The notes under the pieces are model-generated. The model did no database searches. It saw only the letters and a program-made list of their open reading frames with translations, and was not told where the DNA came from. DNA of 51,319 nucleotides, taken from IMG/VR virus record IMGVR_UViG_3300027749_000155, positions 1 through 51,319 of that record, one strand, 5' to 3'. Source of the DNA: a virus. Positions 1 to 8,242 of this stretch are shown here, one piece after another (the stretch's first letter is position 1; each line of letters starts with the position of its first letter). A program made the position numbers and the translations under genes.

Positions 1-490
1 CAACATCACCCTTAGAACCTGTATAACCAATAACACCTTGCGAGCCAGTATAACCAAACGAACCAGTATATCCTAGCGATCCGGTGTAACCAAATGATCC
101 ACTGTAACCAATATCACCCTTAGAACCTGTATATCCTAGTGATCCAGTATAACCCAATGATCCAGTATAACCCAATGATCCAGTATAACCCAATGATCCA
201 GTATAACCTGTTACGCCTTGAGACCCTGTATAACCGATTGAGCCAGTATAGCCCATCGATCCGGTATAGCCTGTCGCGCCTTGCGAGCCAGTATATCCAG
301 TTGTTCCCTGAGAACCAACATAACCGCGCAAACCACCATATGACAAAATGTTCCATGATGTAGAGCCGTTGCCGATCTTGAACAGTTGTGTATCAGTTTC
401 AATACCGATTTCACCAGCAGCAAGAGTTGTGTTAGCGGCTGTCCACTGTGCAGCAGTGCCTCTTCTAAGTTGGAATTGAATGTTAGCCAT
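1..490 (-). CDS. Collagen-like tail fibre protein with Mtd-N-type N-terminus (3' end outside window)
   Basis: The frame is open from an ATG at 490 to the left edge of the window, so the C-terminus is missing. Residues 1 to about 52 (start MANIQFQLRRGTAAQW, then GEIGIETDTQLFKIG) resemble the N-terminal domain found on many phage receptor-binding proteins (major tropism determinant N-terminal type), which attaches fibre proteins to the virion. From about residue 55 the protein is pure six-residue GYTGSx repeats, a collagen-like Gly-X-Y pattern that should form a trimeric fibre shaft. An 18-bp DNA unit is repeated almost perfectly four times near 139-205. The start overlaps the stop of the upstream fibre gene as TAATG, implying coupled translation. 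Fibre role is inferred from domain and neighbours; the receptor-binding tip lies outside the window. Confidence 0.85.
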   Translation of the reverse strand, partial: MANIQFQLRRGTAAQWTAANTTLAAGEIGIETDTQLFKIGNGSTSWNILSYGGLRGYVGSQGTTGYTGSQGATGYTGSMGYTGSIGYTGSQGVTGYTGSLGYTGSLGYTGSLGYTGSLGYTGSKGDIGYSGSFGYTGSLGYTGSFGYTGSQGVIGYTGSKGDV

Positions 491-1302
491 TAATAAACTC
501 CTCCGCAATCAAATGCTGGACCTAATGAATAATCTGCTGTTGGGCTACCACCATCAAATACATATGATGTCGTGATGCCAGCAGAACCTGTGTAACCGAT
601 GCCTTGTGATCCAACGTAGCCAGTCGCGCCCTGAGAACCTGTGTAGCCATTAGAACCATTATACCCGATTATCCCATCAGTTCCTCTGGAACCTGTGTAA
701 CCGATAACACCTTGAGAACCAGTATAGCCAATTGAACCATTATAACCAATAATCCCATCAGCACCCTTCGAACCAGTGTAACCTATAACACCTTGAGAAC
801 CTGTGTAGCCGTCTACGCCAATCGTACCATCAACACCTTTAGAGCCAGTATAGCCAAACGAACCCGTGTAGCCGAATGAACCTGTGTAGCCGAATGATCC
901 TGTATAACCGATAACACCCTGCGAGCCAGTGTATCCAAACGATCCTGTATATCCTGTAAATCCAAAAGAGCCAGTATAACCAATAACACCCTGTGATCCT
1001 GTATAACCTGGATTATTAGACCAATAGATAGACGTGCCGTTAGAAGTCAATCCTTGTCCAGGAAGACCAACTGCGCCATTTGCGCTAAGTGTGAAGATAC
1101 TAGCCGTATTGATCGTTGCGGTGTTGCTCACGTTTAAGTTTGTGAGATTTCCGCCTAGTTCAAAAACTGCTGTTGTGTTTGCTGTATAAAGTTTCTTATC
1201 GACCAGATTGATTGCAAGTTCACCAACACTAATGTCGGCAAGCGTCGGCACCTTTCCAGGAACAGACGTTCTCTTAAACTTGACATCTTTAATAGCAGCC
1301 AT
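490..1302 (-). CDS. Collagen-like virion fibre protein, 270 aa
   Basis: The N-terminal ~95 residues (KFKRTSVPGKVPTLADISVG, then a TSNGTSIYWSNN segment) form a small globular domain often seen at the start of T4-like marine phage fibre proteins. Residues ~95-245 are GYTGS(Q/K/F)GV(I/D)G collagen-like repeats. A short C-terminal cap ends in DCGGVY. Neither a S74 chaperone nor a recognisable lectin is present, so this may be a shaft or adaptor subunit. The ATG at 1302 is preceded by AGGAGAG, and a TATAAATA late promoter lies 76 nt upstream on the same strand. It is the first gene of a short transcript with the truncated fibre gene. Assignment as a structural fibre is by sequence type; its partner is unknown. 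Confidence 0.8.
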   Translation of the reverse strand: MAAIKDVKFKRTSVPGKVPTLADISVGELAINLVDKKLYTANTTAVFELGGNLTNLNVSNTATINTASIFTLSANGAVGLPGQGLTSNGTSIYWSNNPGYTGSQGVIGYTGSFGFTGYTGSFGYTGSQGVIGYTGSFGYTGSFGYTGSFGYTGSKGVDGTIGVDGYTGSQGVIGYTGSKGADGIIGYNGSIGYTGSQGVIGYTGSRGTDGIIGYNGSNGYTGSQGATGYVGSQGIGYTGSAGITTSYVFDGGSPTADYSLGPAFDCGGVY

Positions 1303-1354
1303 ATGGCTCTCCTAGTCGATATGTATCTTTATGAAGACAACTATATAGTTGACT

Positions 1355-1385
1355 TACTACAGAATCTATAGTAGACTTATTTATA
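1355..1385 (-). promoter_or_regulatory. Late promoter TATAAATA with immediate 5' hairpin
   Basis: On the minus strand TATAAATA (1385 to 1378) matches the T4-type late promoter. Four nt downstream is a hairpin with TACTA and TAGTA arms (1373-1369 and 1359-1355), so the stem would sit at the extreme 5' end of the mRNA for the 490-1302 fibre gene. The element lies inside the upstream in-frame extension of the plus-strand glycosyltransferase ORF, supporting the later ATG for that gene. Confidence 0.7.
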
Positions 1386-1408
1386 AGAATGATTTATTGG
1401 AGTGTGAA

Positions 1409-4400
1409 ATGAAGATTGCGATTGTTGATGTGTTGGGACTTTCATATGATGGAAGCACTTTAGAAAAACGTGGGCTTGGTGGCTCTGAGTCTGCTGTTAT
1501 TCTTATGGCAAAAGAACTTGTCAAAGTAGGATTTGATGTTACCGTTTACAATGACTGTAGCAGTGATAATTCTGTTCCTGGAGAATATGATGGAGTTCTT
1601 TACAGACCTTTATCATATATCGAGGGAAAAACATTAGAATATGATATTATTATTGCTTCAAGGTCAGTTGCAGTATTCTCTCCTCCAGAACTTAAACAAT
1701 CGTTTAAGTCGTTTGTAAATCTTCCAAACTTTGATAATTTTAAAGCCAATTACAAAGTACTGTGGATGCACGATACTTTCTGTGATGGCGATCAATTAAT
1801 TGAGCCTTTCTTGGTTGCTGGTAGAATTGATAAAGTATTTACTCTGTCAGACTTCCACACTTCATATACTAGTAATTGTGATCATGGCGGCAAGCGTATG
1901 TTTGAGACCATGAAGAAGTATATCTTCCAGACACGCAACGGAATGAAGAAGCATATTGATTGGGTTGATGTGCGCGACAAAGACCCTGATTTGTTTGTCT
2001 ATAATGCATCAGTGTCAAAGGGTATGATTCCTCTTATCGAAAGAGTGTGGCCAAAATTTCTTGAACGAGTTCCACATGCGAAACTTAAGGTTATTGGTGG
2101 ATATTACAAGTTTCGTGATGATTCACCACCAGATGAGTTAGAGGAAAAATACCACGAGTTAGTTGCAAAGTATGGCGATAAAATCGACTTCACTGGAATC
2201 ATTCCTCAAAAAGAAATCGCAGAGATTCTTGCTAAAGCATCTTATATGGTCTACCCTACCGCGTTTCCTGAAACATTTGGCATCTCTACGCTAGAGTCTC
2301 TTTTTTATAATACGCCTCTTGTCACTTGCAACTTCGGTGCATTGGAAGAGACTGCTATTGATATGGCTTGTTACAAGGTTCCATATCCGATTGTGCCGAA
2401 CAGTTTGTTTCCAAATATTAATACCGATTTTCAAGTAGAGCGGTTTGTTGATATGCTCGAACGAGCGTATAACGACAAGTACCTTCACCAGCAGAAGATG
2501 TATGCTTGCAATCAGATCAAGGATATCTGCACATGGGATACGGTTGCTCTTCAGTGGAAGCAGCACTTCTATAAAGCATTAGGCGATTATCTTCCTGTTT
2601 CAGAATATCGCAAAGTCTCGAAGATCAATCATGATGTGCATAAGGTATTTGGTCGCCGCTTCACTAATCCAGAAGAGTTGCAAGAGCCAAGATATCGTCG
2701 GTCCATGCATATTGATGTGATCGTTCCGGTTTATAATGCTGAGAAATATATCGAGAGATGTATCAAGTCAATCGCTGCACAAGATTATTCACATTATACC
2801 ATTTGGGTAATCGATGATTGTTCAACAGATAACACATACGAAGTTGCTAATAAAGCAATTCAAATGTATTATAATACTGAGATAGATTTCTTTCTTCGTA
2901 AAAATGAAGAAAATAAAGGTGCTGTTTGTAACCAAATCGAAACGATGTTAGAAAGCGTAAGTATGCATTATGGCGAGTCTATAATTATGCTTGTTGATGG
3001 TGATGATTGGCTAATAAACGATCCTAATATCTTCCACAAGATTAATAATTTATACCAAGAAGGTGCGGAATTTACTTACGGAAGTTGCTGGTCTGTTGTA
3101 GACAACATTCCTCTTATTGCTCAACCATATCCACCTGAAGTAAAACAGAATAAGTCATATCGTGATTACCGATTTGCATGGAACATGCCTTACACTCACC
3201 TCAGAACATTTAGTTCTAGTCTGGTTAAGCGACTTGAAGATACGTCTGCGTTCAAAGATGAGAATGGTAACTGGCTAAAGGCTGGTGGTGATACTGCTGT
3301 ATTCTATACGATGCTTGAACTGGCTAATCCAGACAAAGTTGTTTGTATTCCAGACGTGCTATATAACTACAATGACGCCAACCCATTGAACGATTACAAA
3401 GTCAATGGTGAAGAGCAAACAAAAAATGCAAATAAAGTGATAGGAAAAAATGAAGTGAGTGGACCAAAGAAGAAGATTCTGATTGCAATCCCAACAGCCA
3501 AATATATTGAAGTGCAAACCTTTAAGTCAATCTATGATCTTGAAGTGCCTGATGGCTATGAGGTAGATTTCCAATATTTTTATGGCTATGCCGTTGATCA
3601 AGTCCGCAACCTTATTGCTAGTTGGGTTGTTAACAGTTATGATTATCTTTTCGCAGTGGACCATGATGTTATTTTCACTCCTGATACTTTAAAGAAGATG
3701 CTCTCACATGATAAGCACGTTGTTAGTGGTATATATCGTCAACGCCTTGAACCCCAAGTTATCGAAATTTATGATAAGAACTTCCGAAATGTTCCTTTTG
3801 AATCTCTTGAACACGGGGGTCTCATTGAGATTGGTGGTTGCGGTTTCGGTTGCGTCCTTGTTAAAAAAGAAGTTTTAGCAAGCGTTGGTTATCCTCAGTT
3901 TGTCTATCACCAAACTTTGGATTTTGCTAACACATTTAGCGAAGATTTGGACTTCTGTAAAAAAGCAAATGCAAAAGGTTATGGTATTTGGGTTGATACT
4001 TCTATCGTTTGTGGTCATATTGGCGAACGTGTGTTTCGAGTGGAATCGCAAAACACAAATCTTTACAACGGCAAACCTATAGCAGATATGAGCGGTTTTA
4101 AAGAAGCGGTAGCGGAATGCTTTGGGGAAACTCCAGAACAGACCAGACTTAGAGAACTAGGCAAAATGGATTTGATACCAAAACAACATATAGATTATCT
4201 TTTCAAGATGAAAGAAAGCGGTATCAATCCAAAAGTAATCTATGACATTGGCGCATGTGTACTTCATTGGACAAATGCTGCAAAACCAGTTTGGCCAGAT
4301 TCCGAGTATGTGTTATTTGAGGCGATGGATGCTGTTAAGTTTCTGTATGACGATTATGGTCACAAATATTCATTGGGTGTTCTATCAGACACAAACTTTA

Positions 4401-4807
4401 AAGTTGTAGACTTTAATCAAAACACAGAACATCCTGGTGGCAACTCTTATTATGATGAAAATGTAGAGTTAAGCCCACGGGCAGCAGAACTGTTTCCGCC
4501 ATCTGCAAAAGTTCAAAAGATCGCGATGACATTAGATACTGTTGTTAAAAACAAAAGATTGCCTCTGCCTGATCTGATTAAGATGGATGTTCAAGGTGCA
4601 GAACTTGACATATTAAGAGGTGCTACTGAAGTTCTTAAGAACTGTAAAGACATTATTCTAGAGATGCAAACAGTTGATTACAACATTGGCGCACCAAAAG
4701 TCCAAGAGATTACAGATTATTTAATCTCTATTGGCTTTGTAAAAGTTGGCGGAATGTTTTGTGGTGGATTTATGGACGGCGACTATCACTTTACTAGAGC
4801 GAATTAA
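1409..4807 (+). CDS. Multidomain glycosyltransferase / FkbM methyltransferase fusion, 1,132 aa
   Basis: Four enzyme-like segments in one chain. Residues 1-~400 are a GT-B, GT4-like glycosyltransferase (GLGGSESAVILMAKEL near 27; EX7E-like FPETFGISTLESL near 287). Residues ~433-660 are a GT2-type GT-A domain (IDVIVPVYNAEKYIERC; metal-binding LVDGDDW near 528). Residues ~688-890 are a second GT-A-like domain (KKKILIAIPTAKYIE; FAVDHDVIFTPDTL near 747). Residues ~940-1132 are an FkbM-type SAM methyltransferase (VIYDIGA; DLIKMDVQGAELDILRGA near 1055). I chose the ATG at 1409 because GGAG lies six nt upstream; the frame extends to a TTG at 1349 but overlaps a promoter. It is the only plus-strand gene within the fibre cluster and its stop overlaps the opposing gene by 4 nt. 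It likely builds and O-methylates a glycan; whether the acceptor is a virion fibre or host surface is unknown. Confidence 0.88.
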   Translation: MKIAIVDVLGLSYDGSTLEKRGLGGSESAVILMAKELVKVGFDVTVYNDCSSDNSVPGEYDGVLYRPLSYIEGKTLEYDIIIASRSVAVFSPPELKQSFKSFVNLPNFDNFKANYKVLWMHDTFCDGDQLIEPFLVAGRIDKVFTLSDFHTSYTSNCDHGGKRMFETMKKYIFQTRNGMKKHIDWVDVRDKDPDLFVYNASVSKGMIPLIERVWPKFLERVPHAKLKVIGGYYKFRDDSPPDELEEKYHELVAKYGDKIDFTGIIPQKEIAEILAKASYMVYPTAFPETFGISTLESLFYNTPLVTCNFGALEETAIDMACYKVPYPIVPNSLFPNINTDFQVERFVDMLERAYNDKYLHQQKMYACNQIKDICTWDTVALQWKQHFYKALGDYLPVSEYRKVSKINHDVHKVFGRRFTNPEELQEPRYRRSMHIDVIVPVYNAEKYIERCIKSIAAQDYSHYTIWVIDDCSTDNTYEVANKAIQMYYNTEIDFFLRKNEENKGAVCNQIETMLESVSMHYGESIIMLVDGDDWLINDPNIFHKINNLYQEGAEFTYGSCWSVVDNIPLIAQPYPPEVKQNKSYRDYRFAWNMPYTHLRTFSSSLVKRLEDTSAFKDENGNWLKAGGDTAVFYTMLELANPDKVVCIPDVLYNYNDANPLNDYKVNGEEQTKNANKVIGKNEVSGPKKKILIAIPTAKYIEVQTFKSIYDLEVPDGYEVDFQYFYGYAVDQVRNLIASWVVNSYDYLFAVDHDVIFTPDTLKKMLSHDKHVVSGIYRQRLEPQVIEIYDKNFRNVPFESLEHGGLIEIGGCGFGCVLVKKEVLASVGYPQFVYHQTLDFANTFSEDLDFCKKANAKGYGIWVDTSIVCGHIGERVFRVESQNTNLYNGKPIADMSGFKEAVAECFGETPEQTRLRELGKMDLIPKQHIDYLFKMKESGINPKVIYDIGACVLHWTNAAKPVWPDSEYVLFEAMDAVKFLYDDYGHKYSLGVLSDTNFKVVDFNQNTEHPGGNSYYDENVELSPRAAELFPPSAKVQKIAMTLDTVVKNKRLPLPDLIKMDVQGAELDILRGATEVLKNCKDIILEMQTVDYNIGAPKVQEITDYLISIGFVKVGGMFCGGFMDGDYHFTRAN

Positions 4808-5052
4808 AACTCGCCACCATCAATCACAAGTTGCTTGACTTCGTAAAGATCGTTATTGGCGTTGTACACTAGAGTTGCGCCGTCCGTAACGCTTATCTCC
4901 GCAACATCTGGTAAATCTTGAATGCTGTTAAAGATTTGTTCTTGGATTTGATTTCTGATTACAATAGGTGGAACAGGAGTAATGATTCCACTAGTCGTAT
5001 TGACTCTGGCTGTGATGTTGTTTACTGTTCTCAGTTTAGCATTAAGAACCAT
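4804..5052 (-). CDS. Conserved small phage protein, 82 aa
   Basis: A short protein (start MVLNAKLRTVNNITARVN, end VKQLVIDGGEF) with no catalytic motif visible. A mid-section with GATLVYNANNDLYEVKQL resembles a strand-rich phage virion-associated domain. It is translationally coupled to the preceding 110-aa gene (shared base at 5052) and converges on the glycosyltransferase gene with a 4-nt overlap of stops. Position within the fibre/accessory structural operon suggests a minor virion or fibre-assembly protein; that is inference only. Confidence 0.7.
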   Translation of the reverse strand: MVLNAKLRTVNNITARVNTTSGIITPVPPIVIRNQIQEQIFNSIQDLPDVAEISVTDGATLVYNANNDLYEVKQLVIDGGEF

Positions 5053-5384
5053 TATACCCTCGTTACTTGTGGTGTTACTGTAACAATGCCTTCAACGATT
5101 CTTGTGACAACATTAGCAGAACTTGTCAGTTCACAATCCCAAACATATCTACCCGATGCAATATTAGCAGAAGTTGCTGCTGGCATTGATAGAGTAACAG
5201 TTCCAACTAATGGTGAGATATTAACACCAAAGTTATAAGCAGTTGTTGATGTATAGTGCTTACGCATCTGTGCAGCACCAGTATAGCCCGTTAGAACTAC
5301 AATGTCTCCATTGTCGTCTGTGATATCAATAGTGACTTCGTAGTCGGCACCTTGATCGATTACAATATTTGCTTTGATAGACAT
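5052..5384 (-). CDS. Beta-sandwich virion protein, BppU-N-like, 110 aa
   Basis: The sequence opens ANIVIDQGADYEVTIDITDD and continues VVLTGYTGAAQMRKHY, then TVTLSMPAATSANIASGRYV and WDCELTSSANVVTRIVEGIV. This strand-turn-strand pattern is typical of the small beta-sandwich seen in phage upper-baseplate (BppU N-terminal-like) and fibre-attachment proteins of T4-like phages. It has an ATG at 5384 after GGAACACCA and overlaps the next gene by one base. A structural role in the baseplate or fibre is inferred from fold type and neighbours; no homologue name is assigned. Confidence 0.72.
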   Translation of the reverse strand: MSIKANIVIDQGADYEVTIDITDDNGDIVVLTGYTGAAQMRKHYTSTTAYNFGVNISPLVGTVTLSMPAATSANIASGRYVWDCELTSSANVVTRIVEGIVTVTPQVTRV

Positions 5385-5393
5385 TGGTGTTCC

Positions 5394-5978
5394 TTAGTTC
5401 CAGTTTACAGTTACTACAGAACCTGCACCACCAAAAGGATTTGTTGCAGATGTTGCGATATTCCAAGTGGTATACTGCGGAGTTGATCCACCACTAAGTG
5501 TATATATTGCGTCTGCTCTTGCAAATGACACACCTCCAATGATAATATTTGTCCACCCACTATTACTAACCAATCCTTCTACAGAGAAACTGATATAATT
5601 CCCTGTTCCTGTGTTTGTATTATAGTTCAACTCTAAAATACTAGCGCCACTGTATAAATTGCTCGTTCCATCCGTTATAGAACCTGTAGAAAGGAAACCA
5701 GAAAACCCGGAATATACAGTGTTTATGCCGCCTGGACCACCGCCAACAACACGAGAGCCAACTGTAACTGTTTGTGTGTCTAAGTAACTAACAACAGAAC
5801 CACCATAAAACTTACTGAAACTCATGTTTGATGTAGTTGATGGAATATTAGTGTTTGTGGCTGTAGACGGAACATAACTGCCACCTTTTACATACTCAGA
5901 CATAGATATAGGATTCGAACCGCCAAACTCGGTTTGAATGTTCCCTAAACTAATAGCGCCAGATGTCTGTAAAGTCAT
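5394..5978 (-). CDS. Virion structural protein with SGAISLGNIQTEFGG motif, 194 aa
   Basis: The N-terminus (MTLQTSGAISLGNIQTEFGG, then NPISMSEYVKGG and a SFSKFYGG motif near residue 57) is a signature repeatedly seen at the start of tail-fibre-like or virion proteins of marine and freshwater T4-like phages. Residues 65-194 are Gly/Ser/Thr-rich and predicted mostly beta. There is no catalytic motif. It lies between two small structural genes with 9-11 nt gaps. A role in the fibre or an adhesin is likely; the exact position in the virion cannot be read from the sequence. Confidence 0.75.
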   Translation of the reverse strand: MTLQTSGAISLGNIQTEFGGSNPISMSEYVKGGSYVPSTATNTNIPSTTSNMSFSKFYGGSVVSYLDTQTVTVGSRVVGGGPGGINTVYSGFSGFLSTGSITDGTSNLYSGASILELNYNTNTGTGNYISFSVEGLVSNSGWTNIIIGGVSFARADAIYTLSGGSTPQYTTWNIATSATNPFGGAGSVVTVNWN

Positions 5979-5989
5979 TTATTTTCCTA

Positions 5990-6304
5990 TTAAAAGTTCG
6001 GTATTCTTGTTTCCACAACAGGAACTTTAGCACGTTCTAGTTGATCTCGCACAACAACTTTCAATTCATCTTCATTTACATGGCTCTTTATCCATGAAAT
6101 CAAAACATCTTTTGTTAACTCTTCATAAGAAATAAACTCAGCAGAATTTGGTGCAGAAAGATTGGTGTAACCAGAATATAAAGAAGAATCATTGTCATCT
6201 GAACAATGATAATCCCACTCAACTTGTTTAATAACTTCTGTTAAACCATCAGAAGATGGTGCAACTTGAAAAGACTTTATGTCCCAGTGATATGTGTAAG
6301 TCAT
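5990..6304 (-). CDS. Conserved phage protein following the fibre gene, 104 aa
   Basis: The protein begins TYTYHWDIKSFQVAPSSDGL and continues TEVIKQVEWDYHCSDD, matching in style a small family found next to tail-fibre genes in cyanophage- and pelagiphage-like T4 relatives (YxWxI...V.. pattern followed by E(L/D)V..WI.SHVN). Residues 60-90 look helical (SYEELTKDVLISWIKSHV). GAGG stands 7 nt before the ATG. It follows the S74 fibre gene by 2 nt, so it is probably co-translated; it could assist fibre assembly, but no function is established. Confidence 0.72.
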   Translation of the reverse strand: MTYTYHWDIKSFQVAPSSDGLTEVIKQVEWDYHCSDDNDSSLYSGYTNLSAPNSAEFISYEELTKDVLISWIKSHVNEDELKVVVRDQLERAKVPVVETRIPNF

Positions 6305-6306
6305 AA

Positions 6307-8235
6307 TTAACCCTCAATCATTTTAGTAAGTTTATCGATTTGGATTTGTTGTTCTTTGATTGCTTCAATCAGCAACGGAACAATGCGTTCATATTTAACT
6401 GCAAGAATTCCATCTTCTCTTTCGCCAACCGCTTCTGGCAACACTTCTTGAAGTTCTTGAGCAATAACACCGACATCATTTGCTCTAACAAAGTAACCAT
6501 CAACGCCGCCTTTTGACGCCAGATATTCTTCTGTCCAATCATATCGAATACCTCTGATTGCCTTAACGCCTTCGATAGCATTTGCGATAGAGACAATGTT
6601 CTTCTTGAGTGATCTATCAGAAGATGAATATGCAGTGATATCGCCAGTCGCAGTTAGTGTTCCAGTTACAGCAGCACCAGAAGCATCAACTCTCAATTTG
6701 GTTGTTCCTGCTGAAGACAGTCTTATCGCGCCCCCGCTTCCGTCAAGCGTTGGTTCTCCGCTTACGGCTTTTAAATTCATATATGCATCGCCAGTGCTTC
6801 CTGAGTTTATTCGGAAAGCGATAATATCAGTCCCACCATCATATATAAGATGCTTATTGGTACTATTGAATAGCATATATGGCGCTTGAAACTCTCCGGC
6901 TATATTTGCAAAACCATTGCCTGTGATGTTTCCAAGAGTTACAGCAGCGCCAGAAGTGAAAGTTCCAGTTGAACCAGTATCACCTTTAGAACCAGTTAAT
7001 CCTATAGAGCCAGTTGATCCTACAAGCCCTTGAATACCTTGAGAGCCAGTATCACCTTTAGAACCAGTTAATCCTATAGAGCCAGTTGATCCTACAAGCC
7101 CTTGAATACCTTGAGAGCCAGTATCACCTTTAGAACCAGTGTATCCTCTGGGTATACTGAAATTAAGAGAAGCCGCGCTCGACGTGCCTCCGTTGGTAAC
7201 GCTGGCGGCAGGAGTAACAGCAGGATCAGTTGTCGTTGTACTATTGACAGAAATTGTTGCAGCAGGACCAGCAACAGTACTAGCAGGTCCAGTTAATCCT
7301 GTTAATCCAGTATCACCCTTAGAACCAGTGTATCCTCTAGGTATACTGAAATTAAGAACAACAGCAGAAGACGTGCCTCCGTTGGTAACGCTGGCAGCAG
7401 GAGTAACAGCAGGATCAGTTGTCGTTGTACTATTGACAGAAATTGTTGCAGCAGCACCAGAAGAGCCAGTTAAACCTTGTAATCCAGTATCACCTTTAGA
7501 ACCAGTGTATCCTCTGGGTATACTGAAATTAAGAGAAGCCGCGCTCGACGTGCCTCCATTGGTAACACTAGCGGCAGGAGTAACAGCAGGATCGGTTGTC
7601 GTTGTACTATTGACAGAAATTGTTGCAGCAGCACCAGAAGAGCCAGTTAAACCCGAGCCAGTTGAACCAGTTAATCCTGTAGAACCAGTTAATCCTATAG
7701 AGCCAGTTGATCCTACAAGCCCTTGAATACCTTGAGAGCCAGTTAATCCTGTTAATCCAGTATCACCTTTAGAACCAGTTAATCCTGTGCCTCCAGTTGA
7801 TCCCGTTAAGCCAGCACCCGCAGGACCAGTCGAGCCAGTGAGACCTTGAATACCTTGATTGCCTTGGCTACCTTGAATGCCCTGAATACCTTGTGGTCCC
7901 TGTGAACCTGTATAACCTTGTGAAGCAGATGCTCCAGATGATCCAGTGTACCCAACACCTTGTGATCCTGAATATCCAAGAGAGCCTGTATATCCACGAG
8001 AGCCTGTATATCCAGCATTTGGTGCCCAAGAGATAGAAGTCCCATCAGTGACAAGAGAATATCCAGGAGTGCCTAGAGAGCCGCTCGCTCTTAGCCCCGC
8101 CCCGCTAGGAAGTTGCAACTCTGCGCCAGAAGCAACAGCCGTATTCGCATAAAAAGTTGCTATTGTGTAAAATTCACTATTACCAGTAGGACCAGTAACA
8201 AGACCATTATCAACTTTAAATCTATTGTTTGCCAT
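6307..8235 (-). CDS. Collagen-like tail fibre with C-terminal S74 intramolecular chaperone, 642 aa
   Basis: Residues 1-~75 are a globular head domain. Residues ~75-430 are collagen-like GYTGS / GSTGLTGS / GIQG repeats, broken by three near-identical ~40-residue modules ([20 protein letters not shown] followed by [10 protein letters not shown] and [13 protein letters not shown]). Residues ~430-530 are a beta-rich shaft or tip. From ~530 is a Peptidase_S74 endosialidase-type chaperone: [45 protein letters not shown], then a helical tail. S74 domains trimerise the fibre and cut themselves off at the Ser of the SDRS-type site, so the mature fibre should lack the last ~105 residues. This is a good candidate for a receptor-binding or side fibre. 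Tandem DNA repeats in the shaft suggest length variation by recombination. Confidence 0.9.
   Translation of the reverse strand: MANNRFKVDNGLVTGPTGNSEFYTIATFYANTAVASGAELQLPSGAGLRASGSLGTPGYSLVTDGTSISWAPNAGYTGSRGYTGSLGYSGSQGVGYTGSSGASASQGYTGSQGPQGIQGIQGSQGNQGIQGLTGSTGPAGAGLTGSTGGTGLTGSKGDTGLTGLTGSQGIQGLVGSTGSIGLTGSTGLTGSTGSGLTGSSGAAATISVNSTTTTDPAVTPAASVTNGGTSSAASLNFSIPRGYTGSKGDTGLQGLTGSSGAAATISVNSTTTTDPAVTPAASVTNGGTSSAVVLNFSIPRGYTGSKGDTGLTGLTGPASTVAGPAATISVNSTTTTDPAVTPAASVTNGGTSSAASLNFSIPRGYTGSKGDTGSQGIQGLVGSTGSIGLTGSKGDTGSQGIQGLVGSTGSIGLTGSKGDTGSTGTFTSGAAVTLGNITGNGFANIAGEFQAPYMLFNSTNKHLIYDGGTDIIAFRINSGSTGDAYMNLKAVSGEPTLDGSGGAIRLSSAGTTKLRVDASGAAVTGTLTATGDITAYSSSDRSLKKNIVSIANAIEGVKAIRGIRYDWTEEYLASKGGVDGYFVRANDVGVIAQELQEVLPEAVGEREDGILAVKYERIVPLLIEAIKEQQIQIDKLTKMIEG
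6989..7132. repeat. Perfect 72-bp tandem duplication in fibre gene
   Basis: Positions 6989-7060 and 7061-7132 read identically. A partial third copy begins near 7690. The unit is 24 codons, so gain or loss keeps the frame and changes shaft length only. Confidence 0.9.
7141..7631. repeat. Three ~125-bp near-identical dispersed repeats in fibre gene
   Basis: Copies lie at 7141-7265, 7330-7454 and 7507-7631 and differ by only a few substitutions. Each encodes the [16 protein letters not shown] module ending in [11 protein letters not shown]. They are separated by collagen-like linkers of different length, indicating duplication by recombination rather than a simple microsatellite. Confidence 0.9.
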
Positions 8236-8242
8236 GTTTCTC

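Noticed and set aside
1-490. CRISPR-like array of short repeats
   Set aside because: The 18-bp units are contiguous codon repeats encoding GYTGSx with no spacers.
1349-1408. Upstream extension of the glycosyltransferase fusion from TTG 1349
   Set aside because: It overlaps the minus-strand late promoter and hairpin and lacks an RBS; ATG 1409 has GGAG at 6 nt.
7139-7726. Long plus-strand open frame of 195 codons across the fibre gene
   Set aside because: It is the antisense of the repeated collagen-like shaft; the Gly/Thr/Ser codon pattern leaves the opposite strand free of stops. No ribosome site, and the minus-strand product has clear domains.
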